DNA of 47,399 nucleotides from an uncultured Granulosicoccaceae bacterium (GCA_938007995.1 CALLLW010000011.1:1-47399), one strand, 5' to 3'. Positions 37,662 through 46,610 are shown, numbered from the stretch's first letter. The notes: generated from the sequence alone by a model not told the origin. Translations and numbers: made by a program.

Positions 37662-38390
37662 CTAACTGTGATTGACCGGATCAGAATCATGATCACTGAT
37701 ATTGTGCCTCGCAGCATCGCGCGTACGGTCACTGACAATATCACCATCGCGCAGCACGATAGAGCGATGCGCCTGTGCGGCGATATCCGGCTCGTGGGTC
37801 ACCAGCACTACTGTCATGCCCTGCGCATTGACTTCGTGAAAAAGATTCATGATCTGCTCTGAAGTAGATGTATCAAGCGCACCGGTTGGCTCATCGGCAA
37901 GTAGCAGTGCAGGTTGTGTAATCAGTGCTCGCGCAATGGCAACACGCTGAGACTGCCCACCGGACAACTCGGACGGTTTGTGATCAGCGCGATCCTTTAA
38001 GCCAACATGCTCCAGATACTCCAGTGCCTTGAGGTTTCTTTGCTTTCTTGCCACTCGTTGGTAGTACAGCGGCAACGCGACATTGTCGAGCGCGCTCTTG
38101 TGATGAATTAAATTGAAAGACTGAAATACAAAACCGATAAAACGATTACGATAACGTGCGGCATCGGCAGTACTGAGGTTTTCTATCGCATGACCATCCA
38201 GTGTGTAACTGCCTGTATCAGGGGTATCAAGAATACCAAGAACATTAAGCAGCGTTGATTTGCCGGACCCGGAAGAACCCTGAATGGCAACAAACTCCCC
38301 CGGCTGGATCTGCAGGTTGATTTCACGCAGCGCATGCACACGATGCTGCCCCATCTGATAGGACTTGGAGATGCCACTCAGATCAATCAT
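37662..38390 (-). CDS. ABC transporter ATP-binding protein (MacB/LolD type)
   Basis: This 242-residue ABC ATPase has all the expected motifs: Walker A GSSGSGKSTLLNVLG, Q-loop VFQSFNLI, signature LSGGQSQRVAIARAL, Walker B LLADEPTGALD, and a switch His in VLVTHEPDIA. It belongs to the LolD/MacB/FtsE group that powers export or lipoprotein release rather than import. It is the first gene of the four-gene exporter operon (ATPase, two permeases, adaptor) and starts at the edge of a 940-bp gap containing an aldehyde dehydrogenase relic. I see no strong ribosome binding site in front of the ATG. Confidence 0.93.
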   Translation of the reverse strand: MIDLSGISKSYQMGQHRVHALREINLQIQPGEFVAIQGSSGSGKSTLLNVLGILDTPDTGSYTLDGHAIENLSTADAARYRNRFIGFVFQSFNLIHHKSALDNVALPLYYQRVARKQRNLKALEYLEHVGLKDRADHKPSELSGGQSQRVAIARALITQPALLLADEPTGALDTSTSEQIMNLFHEVNAQGMTVVLVTHEPDIAAQAHRSIVLRDGDIVSDRTRDAARHNISDHDSDPVNHS

Positions 38391-38821
38391 CAGTCATTAC
38401 AGGTAAGACGGCCATCACGCTCCGGGGAATCGATGTATTTTCATACACTATTATAGTGGGCCACGCCTGCAACGTTACCGGGCCACTGCACGAAGCATCC
38501 AAAAGTTAGCAAACCGTTATTTGAAAACACGGTAGCAACAGTCACTCTAAACCAACAGTTGTCATGACGCAGAACATCGTGGCAGAAAAACCGCCACCTG
38601 CAGCGCCGGTAACAGGTGCCTGTCAGACCCTTTGTGGTTATCAGATTACCGGTTGTGGCAGACGATTGGATCGGACCACACCGTCAACCCTGAGTATACT
38701 CCGCTGAACACATAGCCGGTATTCTGGATAACACACTGAATATACCCGTCAAAATGAAAGCAGTAGCGCTGATAGGTCACGGTGGGGTGGAAAACTCGAA
38801 TACAGGGAAGACTGGCCAACA
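38391..38821. other. Gene-free stretch upstream of the ABC exporter operon
   Basis: About 430 bp with no supportable gene. It should contain the promoter of the minus-strand exporter operon. I could not identify a convincing -35/-10 pair or operator here. Confidence 0.4.
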
Positions 38822-39110
38822 CCAGAGCCATCAGCCAACGAAGTGCTTATTAAGGATAGCCGCTTGCGGCTTAAACAACAGCGATGTTAATGCCCACTCC
38901 GGCTGGTGTTGAAAGTCAGTAAGCGATGCCACCGCCGGTGATGCAGTCACGCAGGTCAGTAACAATCTGCGTGACTTAACTTTCACCGGCTCAACCGTAG
39001 TACCGTCTACCGTTTTCGCGGATATTATTAGCGACATAGAACAGTAGGAACTGGCCAACGCGCAGCAGGCTTTTATAGATAAAACAGCACTGTGGCAATA
39101 TTGTTGTCAC
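38822..39110 (+). pseudogene. Decayed aldehyde dehydrogenase (GabD-like) fragment
   Basis: Three plus-strand pieces in order match the central part of succinate-semialdehyde-type aldehyde dehydrogenases. PSANEVLIKDS (38828-38860) compares with the family's GNTVVLKPS. PLAA...PTPAGV (38860-38910) follows in another frame, with an internal stop, and compares with TPLAAL...GMPAGV. DAVTQVSNNLRDLTFTGST (from about 38938) shifts frame again and covers the NAD-binding FTGST motif. A TAG at 39045-39047 is followed by ELANAQQAFIDKTAL, comparable to ELGGNAPFIVFDDAD. At least two frameshifts and two stops make it non-functional, and both ends of the gene are gone. Confidence 0.55.
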
Positions 39111-39330
39111 TATTTAATTGCTGTGTATTGTTAATTGCAATGCGCCGGGCTGATCAGCCAAGCGAATATTTTGCCTGCCCGGCAAGTGACACGTAGCTGC
39201 AGCACCGTGAGAGACACCGTCAGTTGCGCACCAGGCGCTGCTGGATCCAATCGCAACCCTCCACTGCACAAGCATAAATGCCGCAAATGTTGTACTGTGC
39301 CGATTATAAATTAAGGTCGGAGATAGTCGA

Positions 39331-40518
39331 TTGCACAATCTGATTTCACCCCACGGCAGTGACGAGCTAAAGCCACTCTATGTGGAAGATGCCGGTGCAA
39401 GAAAATCGCTTTTGCAGGCGGCGGAGTCGATGCCGTCTATCACCATAAGCTCGGCAGCCGCAGGCAATGCTGTGATGCTGGGCGGCGGCTACTTTACCCC
39501 GCTGAACGGCTTTATGAATAAAGCCAGTGCGCTCTCGGTGGGCGCGTCAATGCAGACAACAGACGGACTATTCTGGCCGACTCCGGTACTGAATCTGGTG
39601 GCAGACGCCGGCAACATCAAGCCCGGTGATCAAATCGCTCTGAAAGACCCAAATGTGGATGGCGCTCCGGTGCTTGCCGTGCAAAACGTTGAGGCCATTG
39701 AATCGTTTAGCGCATCGGAAATAGACACGTTATGTCAGCAAACGTTTGGCACCACCGATACCGATCATCCCGGAGTCGCTGAATTTATCGCGCAAGGCAA
39801 CACACTGATTTCCGGTCCTTTGCAAGTACTCAACTACAGCTACTTTGAAACAGACTTTCCCGACACTTTCCGCACTGCAGTGCAGATTAGAAACGAAATC
39901 TCGGCACTGGGATGGAAGCGGATTGTCGCATTCCAAACCAGAAATCCGATGCATCGAGCACATGAAGAGCTTTGCCATATGGCGATGCAGCGGCTCAATG
40001 CAGACGGGCTGGTTATCCACATGCTGCTGGGCAAACTCAAACCCGGTGATATCCCAGCTGATGTACGCGATGCAGCTATCAGAAAAATGATAGAGCTGTA
40101 TTTTCCGAAAAACACCGCACTGGTCAACGGCTACGGCTTTGACATGCTCTATGCAGGTCCTCGTGAAGCGCTTCTACATGCAGTGTTCAGACAAAACATG
40201 GGCGCGACGCACTTTATTATCGGTCGTGATCACGCAGGGGTTGGTGATTACTATGGTGCGTTTGAGGCGCAGGAAATATTCGATAAGCTGCCAGCAGGCG
40301 CACTTGAAATTGAACTCTTTAAAGCCGATCACACGGCCTACTCAAAGAAGCTCAATAAGGTGGTTATGATGCGAGAGGCACCGGATCACAGCAAGGAAGA
40401 CTTTGTATTACTGTCTGGAACTGCCGTAAGAGAAATGCTTAGCGAGGGCACGGCTCCACCGGAAGAATTTTCACGCCCTGAAGTAGCGAAAATATTGATG
40501 GATTATTATCGCAGCTAA
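39331..40518 (+). CDS. sat: Sulfate adenylyltransferase (ATP sulfurylase)
   Basis: This single-chain ATP sulfurylase has 395 residues and makes adenosine 5'-phosphosulfate from sulfate and ATP, or runs in reverse in sulfur oxidisers. Conserved active-site motifs are QTRNPMHRAHEEL, the GRDHAGVGDYYG loop, and a C-terminal FVLLSGTAVREML. The start is TTG at 39331, supported by GGAG 8 nt upstream and by the family-typical N-terminus; no better ATG is available. The length suits the prokaryotic Sat without a fused APS kinase. No aprAB, cysC, cysH or other sulfur gene is nearby, so assimilatory and dissimilatory roles cannot be separated. Confidence 0.95.
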   Translation: MHNLISPHGSDELKPLYVEDAGARKSLLQAAESMPSITISSAAAGNAVMLGGGYFTPLNGFMNKASALSVGASMQTTDGLFWPTPVLNLVADAGNIKPGDQIALKDPNVDGAPVLAVQNVEAIESFSASEIDTLCQQTFGTTDTDHPGVAEFIAQGNTLISGPLQVLNYSYFETDFPDTFRTAVQIRNEISALGWKRIVAFQTRNPMHRAHEELCHMAMQRLNADGLVIHMLLGKLKPGDIPADVRDAAIRKMIELYFPKNTALVNGYGFDMLYAGPREALLHAVFRQNMGATHFIIGRDHAGVGDYYGAFEAQEIFDKLPAGALEIELFKADHTAYSKKLNKVVMMREAPDHSKEDFVLLSGTAVREMLSEGTAPPEEFSRPEVAKILMDYYRS

Positions 40519-40591
40519 CTGTTGCAACGACTGACAGGATATTCATCTGTTACGTCTGCCATTCTGTCGCAGCACAAGACTGAAACGCTAC

Positions 40592-41704
40592 TCAGTTAAC
40601 ATCGCTCACATTCGTGGCGCCTATCCGGCCGACGATGCTTTGTCTTTCTTCCATGCCAACAAAAGTTGGCGCACAGGTTTCTTGCAACGATGTGCCGACA
40701 AGCATAGTTTGTGCGATCTCTGCTGCTGCGACCTGATATCCGAGCTTTGAGGGATGTCCGTCGACCGGCAACAGATAGGCGCTGTCGACATCATCAGCAA
40801 ACGCTTTTTGCAATGGCGACAGAAGCTCAACCGTCGGTACGCCCAGCCTGGAAAATTCTCGCATTGCCCACGGAGTCGTATCGTCATAAGCCTCGTTGCG
40901 AACGGTGTGGTTACCCGGATACGTTACCAGTACCAATGTGACATCGGCATCAGCAAGCTCTGAAGCGATTTGATCAAGCTCTGTCAGGTAGGAGGCTCTT
41001 AGCTGTTGCTGGTCATCACCGTGCATCATGGTGTCTTCCAGATCAGCCCGTTGCTCGTACCAGAGATCATTCCGAACTTTTGCTAAAAAGGCGTAGATTG
41101 AAGTTTCCCGTATCAGCGGCAAAACAGTTGACACAGGGAACCGGGCTTTGACATCTCTGTTTTTGCGAAACTGATCCCACAGCGGATTTGCCAGATCGAG
41201 TATGTCTGTTTCGGTGAATACCAGTATCACTGCATCAGGGTTTAACCTCATGCCACGGCGAATCATCTCTGCCTGCCCGCGAATCGTGCTACCTGGAATG
41301 CCTGCGTTAATCGACAGAATTTTTCTATCTTTACACGATTGATTCAGCTCTTGCTGTAGCTGATAAGGCAGTGTTTCAGTTTCATTGACATTGTTGCCAA
41401 AGACGAAGGAATCCCCAACCACCAGCATTCTGTATTGATCAGGGCTTTTTTCAATTTCAAAATCACTGCCGCGGTAACCAACCGAGTTTGTTTTCAGGCT
41501 GAACGGAATAGATGGCACTTCTGTTGAGACGTGATCCTGGTCGGGCGCCCAAAAACCCGGCTGGTTTTCAAACGCATCCTGACTGGCAACGTTGACACTG
41601 TGCGACGGCACAACACCCGCCAGCCGCAAAGCTAATTCACAAGCTACGCCAAGAGCAACGGTTACGCAGGATGCAGCCAATAATTTTTTTAGAACAAACA
41701 TCAT
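40592..41704 (-). CDS. Membrane-anchored SGNH/GDSL hydrolase-like protein
   Basis: This 370-residue protein has an N-terminal signal or anchor helix (LLAASCVTVALGVACELALRL) and an SGNH-hydrolase fold. The nucleophile block is MLVVGDSFVFGNNVNE (Ser99), followed by NAGIPGSTIRGQ and FTETDILD, and a C-terminal DGHPSKLGYQ with the catalytic Asp and His. The helix plus fold suggest a periplasmic esterase or deacetylase, perhaps acting on polysaccharide. Similar proteins occur with exopolysaccharide acetylation systems, but no such genes lie here, so the substrate is unknown. It is convergent with sat, whose stop is 73 bp away. Confidence 0.83.
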   Translation of the reverse strand: MMFVLKKLLAASCVTVALGVACELALRLAGVVPSHSVNVASQDAFENQPGFWAPDQDHVSTEVPSIPFSLKTNSVGYRGSDFEIEKSPDQYRMLVVGDSFVFGNNVNETETLPYQLQQELNQSCKDRKILSINAGIPGSTIRGQAEMIRRGMRLNPDAVILVFTETDILDLANPLWDQFRKNRDVKARFPVSTVLPLIRETSIYAFLAKVRNDLWYEQRADLEDTMMHGDDQQQLRASYLTELDQIASELADADVTLVLVTYPGNHTVRNEAYDDTTPWAMREFSRLGVPTVELLSPLQKAFADDVDSAYLLPVDGHPSKLGYQVAAAEIAQTMLVGTSLQETCAPTFVGMEERQSIVGRIGATNVSDVN

Positions 41705-41906
41705 TTATTTCGCTTTTCGAGGCTGTTGTGGCAGCGAAATACATTTCAAGAGACCATCATGAGAATCTATAGCATCTACTTGCGCTGAGCCGCCCAAGTG
41801 TAAACCGTGTCTTCGTCAGAAAAAAGTAAGCTTTTGTGTAATTTGATGGTGACCACAGAATTCGTGTCGACAAGCGCGCAAAGGGAATATCTTCGCAGCA
41901 GGCTGG

Positions 41907-42269
41907 CTACAACTGCGTGTATTTAGTCGATTTTCCGTGCGATTTCTCTACCGGGTACTTGACAGCATTGGCTTTGATTTTATCAGCAGCAGCCTGCTGC
42001 AGATCGATACCGGTGCGCTCTGCAATCAGTAACAGATAAAGCAGCACATCTGCACATTCTTCGTTCAGTCTTTGCAGCATCAGTTCACCGCCGGCTTCTT
42101 CTTCAAACTCCGCTTCAGGCTTCCATTGTGATAACTCAAGCAATTCTGCGGCTTCCAGATTTAAAGACAGAATCAGATCCTTTAGAGAATGAAACTGACG
42201 CCAGTTTCTGGCATCTCTGAATTCAATTAATTGCCCGGTCAGTTCGTTAAGAGTCGGGGACTTGCTCAT
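41907..42269 (-). CDS. MazG-like nucleotide pyrophosphohydrolase
   Basis: This small all-alpha NTP pyrophosphohydrolase (about 120 residues) is of the MazG / dCTPase-like type. It cleaves (d)NTPs to NMP and pyrophosphate and so cleans the nucleotide pool. Metal-binding acidic motifs are LNLEAAELLELSQW and ECADVLLYLLL, the EExxE and ExxD pattern of the family. The frame extends to 42353, but homology begins near SKSPTLNEL. The ATG at 42269 with GGA 7 nt upstream is slightly preferred over the ATG at 42275. It is divergent from the phosphodiesterase gene, with about 95 bp between starts. The 202 bp downstream of it hold nothing recognisable. Confidence 0.85.
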   Translation of the reverse strand: MSKSPTLNELTGQLIEFRDARNWRQFHSLKDLILSLNLEAAELLELSQWKPEAEFEEEAGGELMLQRLNEECADVLLYLLLIAERTGIDLQQAAADKIKANAVKYPVEKSHGKSTKYTQL

Positions 42270-42364
42270 GCTCATTCCGCAATCAGCTATAGACTGGTAA
42301 GCTGTCCACCTTACCTGTGTAACTATCAGATTGCCATCTTCAAGTCGAACCAATTGAAACTAAC

Positions 42365-43063
42365 ATGCGCATTATCCAGATCTCTGACAGCCATCTTGCT
42401 CAAGACATACCGCAAAGAAAATCTGACCTTACCCACTGCATTGAATCAGTTAATGCAGAGCAGCCGGATCTGGTTATTCACACCGGTGACATTACTCACA
42501 ACGGCACGGCAGAAGAGTACCAAATAGCCTCTGACTGCCTGGAATCACTCAACGCGCCGTATTTTTTGCTTAATGGAAATAAAGATGTTCGTGAATTAAT
42601 TCGCCAAACATTCACAGAGCACCGTTACCTGCAACAGTATGACCGCTTTCTTCAATATAGTATTGAACAAGACGACATTCGCTTGATTGTTGTAGATACG
42701 GTCAAGGAGCAAAGCAGCAAAGGGGAACTGTGCCAGCAACGACTGCAACACTTGCAATTGATGCTTGAAGCAGACATCAGCAAGCCAGTACTGATCTTTA
42801 TGCATCACGCGCCGTTTGAAATCGATGTAATTCCCGACCCGCGGCAGTTTCACGACTGGACAGAAGTAGAAGCATTTGAAAAACTGATAACAACTTACGA
42901 CAATGTAGCGGCAATATACTGCGGCCACATACATCGTGATTTAGCGGGTTCTATCGGTCACGTACCAGTGCATGTTTTAAACTGCACGGCAATTGATTTA
43001 CGCAAAGGTGAACTCAGTGAAGAAGACCGTAGCCGGCCAAGATACCGGATAATCGACCGTTAG
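42365..43063 (+). CDS. CpdA-like metallophosphoesterase with altered GNH motif
   Basis: This cyclic-nucleotide-type (CpdA/Icc-like) calcineurin-fold phosphoesterase has 232 residues. Motifs in order are ISDSHL (D8, H10), HTGDITHNG (D42), NGNKD (N72-K73-D74), FMHHAP (H147-H148) and CGHIHRD (H188, H190). All metal ligands are present. The histidine of the usual GNHD/E motif, which helps stabilise the transition state, is replaced by Lys73 (codon AAA). In typical family members this exchange lowers activity strongly, so the enzyme may be slow, have another substrate, or act as a binding protein. Length is a little under the E. coli CpdA size of about 275. Confidence 0.85.
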   Translation: MRIIQISDSHLAQDIPQRKSDLTHCIESVNAEQPDLVIHTGDITHNGTAEEYQIASDCLESLNAPYFLLNGNKDVRELIRQTFTEHRYLQQYDRFLQYSIEQDDIRLIVVDTVKEQSSKGELCQQRLQHLQLMLEADISKPVLIFMHHAPFEIDVIPDPRQFHDWTEVEAFEKLITTYDNVAAIYCGHIHRDLAGSIGHVPVHVLNCTAIDLRKGELSEEDRSRPRYRIIDR

Positions 43064-43137
43064 AAGTCTACGGTCAGGCCAGACGGTGTACCGCCTTAAT
43101 TATTTACTAGAGTTCTCAATTAGTCCGGGCGGCTTTT

Positions 43138-43440
43138 TTAAACCACAACCTTTTTCACTTCTACTTTCTTGTGACCGTCCTGATGATACTCAGTCAGGGT
43201 TGGCTTTCTTCGACCACAACCGGGGCGATCTGCGGTTGCTCCGGAGTCACTGTCAGTTTGAGCCATTTCCTGATTCTTTTCGCCGCCGTAGCCGACGCCG
43301 TCACAGTCAGAGCGGAATATGTCGTCTTCTTCCTGTGCGTTGGCCGATGCTGCGCCCGCTAACAGGAATGCAGCACCTGCGCGAATAAATCGCCTGCGGG
43401 CGGTTCTGCTCTCAACAACAATAGTGTCTTGCTTCTTCAT
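43138..43440 (-). CDS. Small Tat-exported protein of unknown function
   Basis: This 100-residue protein has a twin-arginine-type signal (TARRRFIRAGAAFLLAGAAS, cleavage near ANA). The mature part is about 64 residues and hydrophilic, with two Cys in DCDGVGYGG and PGCGRRKP flanking SDSDSGATADRPG. The tail KKVEVKKVVV is basic. I do not know a function. The spacing of Asp, Gly and the two Cys suggests a conserved motif, perhaps disulfide- or metal-linked. Six T at 43132-43137 adjoin its stop codon on the plus-strand side. It lies 46 bp downstream of the JmjC-type oxygenase gene on the same strand, so the two may be cotranscribed. Confidence 0.75.
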   Translation of the reverse strand: MKKQDTIVVESRTARRRFIRAGAAFLLAGAASANAQEEDDIFRSDCDGVGYGGEKNQEMAQTDSDSGATADRPGCGRRKPTLTEYHQDGHKKVEVKKVVV

Positions 43441-43486
43441 GTTTGTCTCCGTCTTACTTGCACGTTATCAACCCCGTTTTGTGTGG

Positions 43487-44617
43487 TCAAGCCGCATTAC
43501 CCACGGTAATTGCTCCCGCCTCCGCCAGTTGCCGACACAACGCCAGTTTCTGTTCATTATTCAGCGCCGGAATGTCACTGACCTTGATAGCGCCAGCAGA
43601 CAGAATGGCATCCACCGCAATAGCCATCGGGTCTTCGAAACTCAGCACCAGCCCGGGCACGCGCAGCTTTAAAGTATCGTTAATCTTTTCTGTGCTGAAT
43701 ACGTTGCCATGCAAAAGAGCGATAGTTGATTGAAGACTGAACTCAAGTGCTGCGTTAGCCTCAACGGGTAACGAAAGCGATACTTCATCAGCCAGTCGCG
43801 ATACGGCTTCGGCATAGATTTTTTCGGTAAAAAACCCTGCAGCTTTGTTTTTCAGCCCAGCCATATCAACTGAGCGTTGTTGCAAATCCACTGAAGAGCG
43901 ATAGGCTACATCATTTTCCGATGCCACCTGCATCATCTCCTGCAGTAGATCGCGCAGCACAAATGGAAAGGCACCTAATGTGATGTGCAATGAAGGCTCA
44001 CCATCGTCAGCGATCGCGTCGTGCACTATGCCACGCGGGATATATAAGGTGTCTCCTGAAGATACCTCAACCTCATCCATCATTTCGCTGTGTGCTTTGT
44101 GTTCCGGTGTGTAGGTGTCGTCAATGAAAGGCAGTTTTATACCAGCGCTATAGAATTGAAATTTTTTTCGACCAGCAACCTGCAACACAAACACATCATG
44201 CGTATCGTAATGTGAATGAAAACCCTGATTGCCGGCTGGTGATAAATAAGCGTTCGCCTGACACCGCATTTGATGTGTTTTACTAAACTCAAGACACGCT
44301 TCCTGCAGCGCCGGAAATTTCCTGTGAACCTCCGATACTACAATCGTCGCACCGTCGGCATAGCACTGCATCATTCGCTCAGCACAAATGGCCATCTTGT
44401 CTTTTGTGTAGTCACATACCGGTATGGGAGAACGCGCATTGATTGCCTGTACATCGGGAAAAGACGCAGCGCCAGACTCAATCAGTGCCAACAGGCTTTC
44501 TTCTGATAACAACTGCTTAAAGTAGCTGGAATCAGAGCGCTCGATATGTAGCGGGTGAGCTTCCCAGTAGTCATTATAAAAATTCTGATATTCGACCGGG
44601 GCCAGTATTTTACTCAT
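43487..44617 (-). CDS. JmjC/cupin_4-type Fe(II)/2-oxoglutarate oxygenase
   Basis: This 376-residue cupin-4/JmjC protein resembles bacterial ribosomal oxygenases such as YcfD/RoxA. The iron triad is visible as His136 and Asp138 in HSHYDTHDVFVLQ and His199 in IPRGIVHDA. AGRKKFQFYS follows the HxD motif as in the family. The C-terminal third is helical with a winged-helix-like character and lacks clear motifs. Such enzymes hydroxylate residues in ribosomal or other proteins. The frame opens at a GTG at 44626, but the ATG at 44617 with GGTGA about 8 nt upstream is preferred. Its neighbour downstream is the small Tat-exported protein. Confidence 0.85.
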   Translation of the reverse strand: MSKILAPVEYQNFYNDYWEAHPLHIERSDSSYFKQLLSEESLLALIESGAASFPDVQAINARSPIPVCDYTKDKMAICAERMMQCYADGATIVVSEVHRKFPALQEACLEFSKTHQMRCQANAYLSPAGNQGFHSHYDTHDVFVLQVAGRKKFQFYSAGIKLPFIDDTYTPEHKAHSEMMDEVEVSSGDTLYIPRGIVHDAIADDGEPSLHITLGAFPFVLRDLLQEMMQVASENDVAYRSSVDLQQRSVDMAGLKNKAAGFFTEKIYAEAVSRLADEVSLSLPVEANAALEFSLQSTIALLHGNVFSTEKINDTLKLRVPGLVLSFEDPMAIAVDAILSAGAIKVSDIPALNNEQKLALCRQLAEAGAITVGNAA

Positions 44618-44744
44618 TGCTATCACCAGGCTTTCTGTTTTTTGCGTCGGCTAAATATTACAGCACCCGCAGACCCTGGGCCTCCCTGTATTCCTTATAT
44701 TCGTCTGCCAAGTTACACTTAGCCTCTTTTACCCCGAGAACGCT

Positions 44745-46073
44745 ATGCCTCAACCAACTCAATTTCCGCAAAATTTTTTATGGGGCTCAGCCACCTCTTC
44801 CTTCCAGATCGAGGGAGCAACAAACGAAGATGGCCGGGGCGAGAGCATTTGGGACCGCTTCTGTCAGCGACCCGGTGCAATTGCCGACAATACCAATGGC
44901 ACTGTCGCCTGTGATCACTACCATCGCTACAAAGAAGATGTGCAGATGTTATCCACACTCGGATTACAGGCATATCGCTTTTCCATTGCATGGCCACGCA
45001 TCATCCCGAGTGGCAGAGGCGCAGTAAATGAAAAGGGGCTCGACTTTTATGAACGACTGGTCGATGAGCTTTTGAACGCAGGCATCGCTCCTTACGCAAC
45101 ACTCTACCACTGGGATTTGCCACAGATACTGGAAGACAATAACGGCTGGGTAAATCGCGATACCGCATACGCGTTTGCAGATTACGCACAGACAGTGGTC
45201 GCCAGATTGGGGGACCGGGTAAAATCATGGGCAACGCTGAACGAACCTTATGTTTCCGCTTCTCTGGGCTATAGAACCGGTGAACATGCACCAGGACGCA
45301 AATCACTGACAGACAGTTTTGCCGCAGCTCATCACCTGTTACTCGCACACGGATTAACCATCCCGATCATCAAGGAACTCGCGCCACAGTCAGATGCCGG
45401 TATTGTGCTTAACTTCACCCCGTGCTTCCCTGAAAAAGACACACCGCAGGACAAACACGCCAATGCCATACAGGATGGCTGGGACAATCGCTGGTATGTA
45501 GAGCCAATTGTCGGCATGGGATACCCGGCTGATACTGTTGAAGCACTGGGATGGAATCAACAAGAAATACTGCAAGACGACCTCAACACAATATCAGCCC
45601 CCATCGACTTCCTTGGTGTTAACTACTACACCCGTAGTCTGGTCACTGCAGATAATCGACCTGCTGCAGCACCGCTGCCCAAGACCGCTATGGACTGGGA
45701 GATTTACCCGCAAGGCATCAATGAGACTCTGACCAGACTGCATAACAACCATAACTTCAAACAATACTTTATCACCGAGAACGGCGCGGCATTAAATGAT
45801 ATGCCGGATCAAAAGGACTTTGTTGATGATCAAAACCGCATTGACTATCTACATGATCATATAAAGCAGGTACATGCGGCAATAGAGTCCGGTGTGCCGG
45901 TTAAGGGCTACTTTGCCTGGTCGCTGTTTGATAATTTTGAATGGGCATTCGGCTACGAGAAAAGATTTGGCATTGTCAGAGTAAACTACGAAACCCAGCA
46001 GCGCACTCCCAAAGCAAGTGCTCTTTGGTTTAGTCAGGTGGCAAAGTCAAACCAGGTCAGTCGTGACCTGTGA
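44745..46073 (+). CDS. GH1 family beta-glucosidase
   Basis: This 442-residue glycoside hydrolase family 1 enzyme hydrolyses beta-linked glucosides and probably acts in the cytoplasm, as no signal peptide is seen. The N-terminal family signature FLWGSATSSFQIEGA is at 11-25. The acid/base glutamate is E167 in TLNEPYVSA and the nucleophile is E345 in FITENGAA. FAWSLFDNFEWAFGYEKRFG near the C-terminus is the conserved aglycone-site stretch. The length is typical (about 450). No PTS or sugar transporter lies next to it, so it is a non-phospho enzyme. It is divergent from the JmjC-type gene. Confidence 0.95.
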   Translation: MPQPTQFPQNFLWGSATSSFQIEGATNEDGRGESIWDRFCQRPGAIADNTNGTVACDHYHRYKEDVQMLSTLGLQAYRFSIAWPRIIPSGRGAVNEKGLDFYERLVDELLNAGIAPYATLYHWDLPQILEDNNGWVNRDTAYAFADYAQTVVARLGDRVKSWATLNEPYVSASLGYRTGEHAPGRKSLTDSFAAAHHLLLAHGLTIPIIKELAPQSDAGIVLNFTPCFPEKDTPQDKHANAIQDGWDNRWYVEPIVGMGYPADTVEALGWNQQEILQDDLNTISAPIDFLGVNYYTRSLVTADNRPAAAPLPKTAMDWEIYPQGINETLTRLHNNHNFKQYFITENGAALNDMPDQKDFVDDQNRIDYLHDHIKQVHAAIESGVPVKGYFAWSLFDNFEWAFGYEKRFGIVRVNYETQQRTPKASALWFSQVAKSNQVSRDL

Positions 46074-46136
46074 TCCGATTTGACCTGATTGCACGTTTCA
46101 TTCATCTAGATCTCCGCATAAAAATACGATGAAACC

Positions 46137-46577
46137 ATGAGTGAAGAAGGTAAAACCCGTATCTCTGCCTATGGTCTGCTGCAGCGCGATAACAAAATGC
46201 TGCTCTGCAGACTGTCGCAAAAAGTAGGCATGAACCCCGGCAAGTGGACGTTACCGGGTGGTGGCATCGACTTTGGTGAAGATCCTGAAGATGCAGTGGT
46301 TCGCGAATTTATCGAAGAAACCGGGCTGACTGTCAAAGTAGACAAACTGCTAAGCATTGATTCCCTGCACGACAGAATGCCAGGCTGGCCATCAATGCAC
46401 AGCATCCGCATCATCTACCACGTAGTGTATATCTCTGGCGAACTACAGTTTGAAAGTGAAGGCAGTACTGATTTATGTGCATGGCACACGCATGAAGAGA
46501 TAAAAGCATTGCCACTTGTGGCACTTGCCACACACGGTGTAGCACTTTTGTTCTCAAATACTTATTCAAGAACTTAA
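46137..46577 (+). CDS. Nudix hydrolase
   Basis: This 146-residue Nudix-fold pyrophosphohydrolase has an intact Nudix box, in the segment GIDFGEDPEDAVVREFIEET, covering the G-x5-E-x7-REUxEExGU pattern. It cleaves a nucleoside diphosphate linked to another group; sequence alone does not fix the substrate. The region MNPGKWTLPGGGIDFGE is typical of ADP-ribose- or MutT-like members. It starts 63 bp after the beta-glucosidase stop, on the same strand, and may be cotranscribed with it. It converges on the VOC-family gene. Confidence 0.9.
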   Translation: MSEEGKTRISAYGLLQRDNKMLLCRLSQKVGMNPGKWTLPGGGIDFGEDPEDAVVREFIEETGLTVKVDKLLSIDSLHDRMPGWPSMHSIRIIYHVVYISGELQFESEGSTDLCAWHTHEEIKALPLVALATHGVALLFSNTYSRT

Positions 46578-46610
46578 AATCATCTTCATCTGCGTGTTCA
46601 CTTCAAACCA

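Noticed and set aside
38831..39058. 75-residue minus-strand open frame
   Set aside because: It lies antisense to the aldehyde dehydrogenase relic, which explains the sequence better.
43099..43137. Terminator for the CpdA-like gene ending in the six T at 43132-43137
   Set aside because: The only complementary arms (ACCGCC and GGCGG) are separated by a loop of more than 30 nt, so the hairpin is too weak to call.
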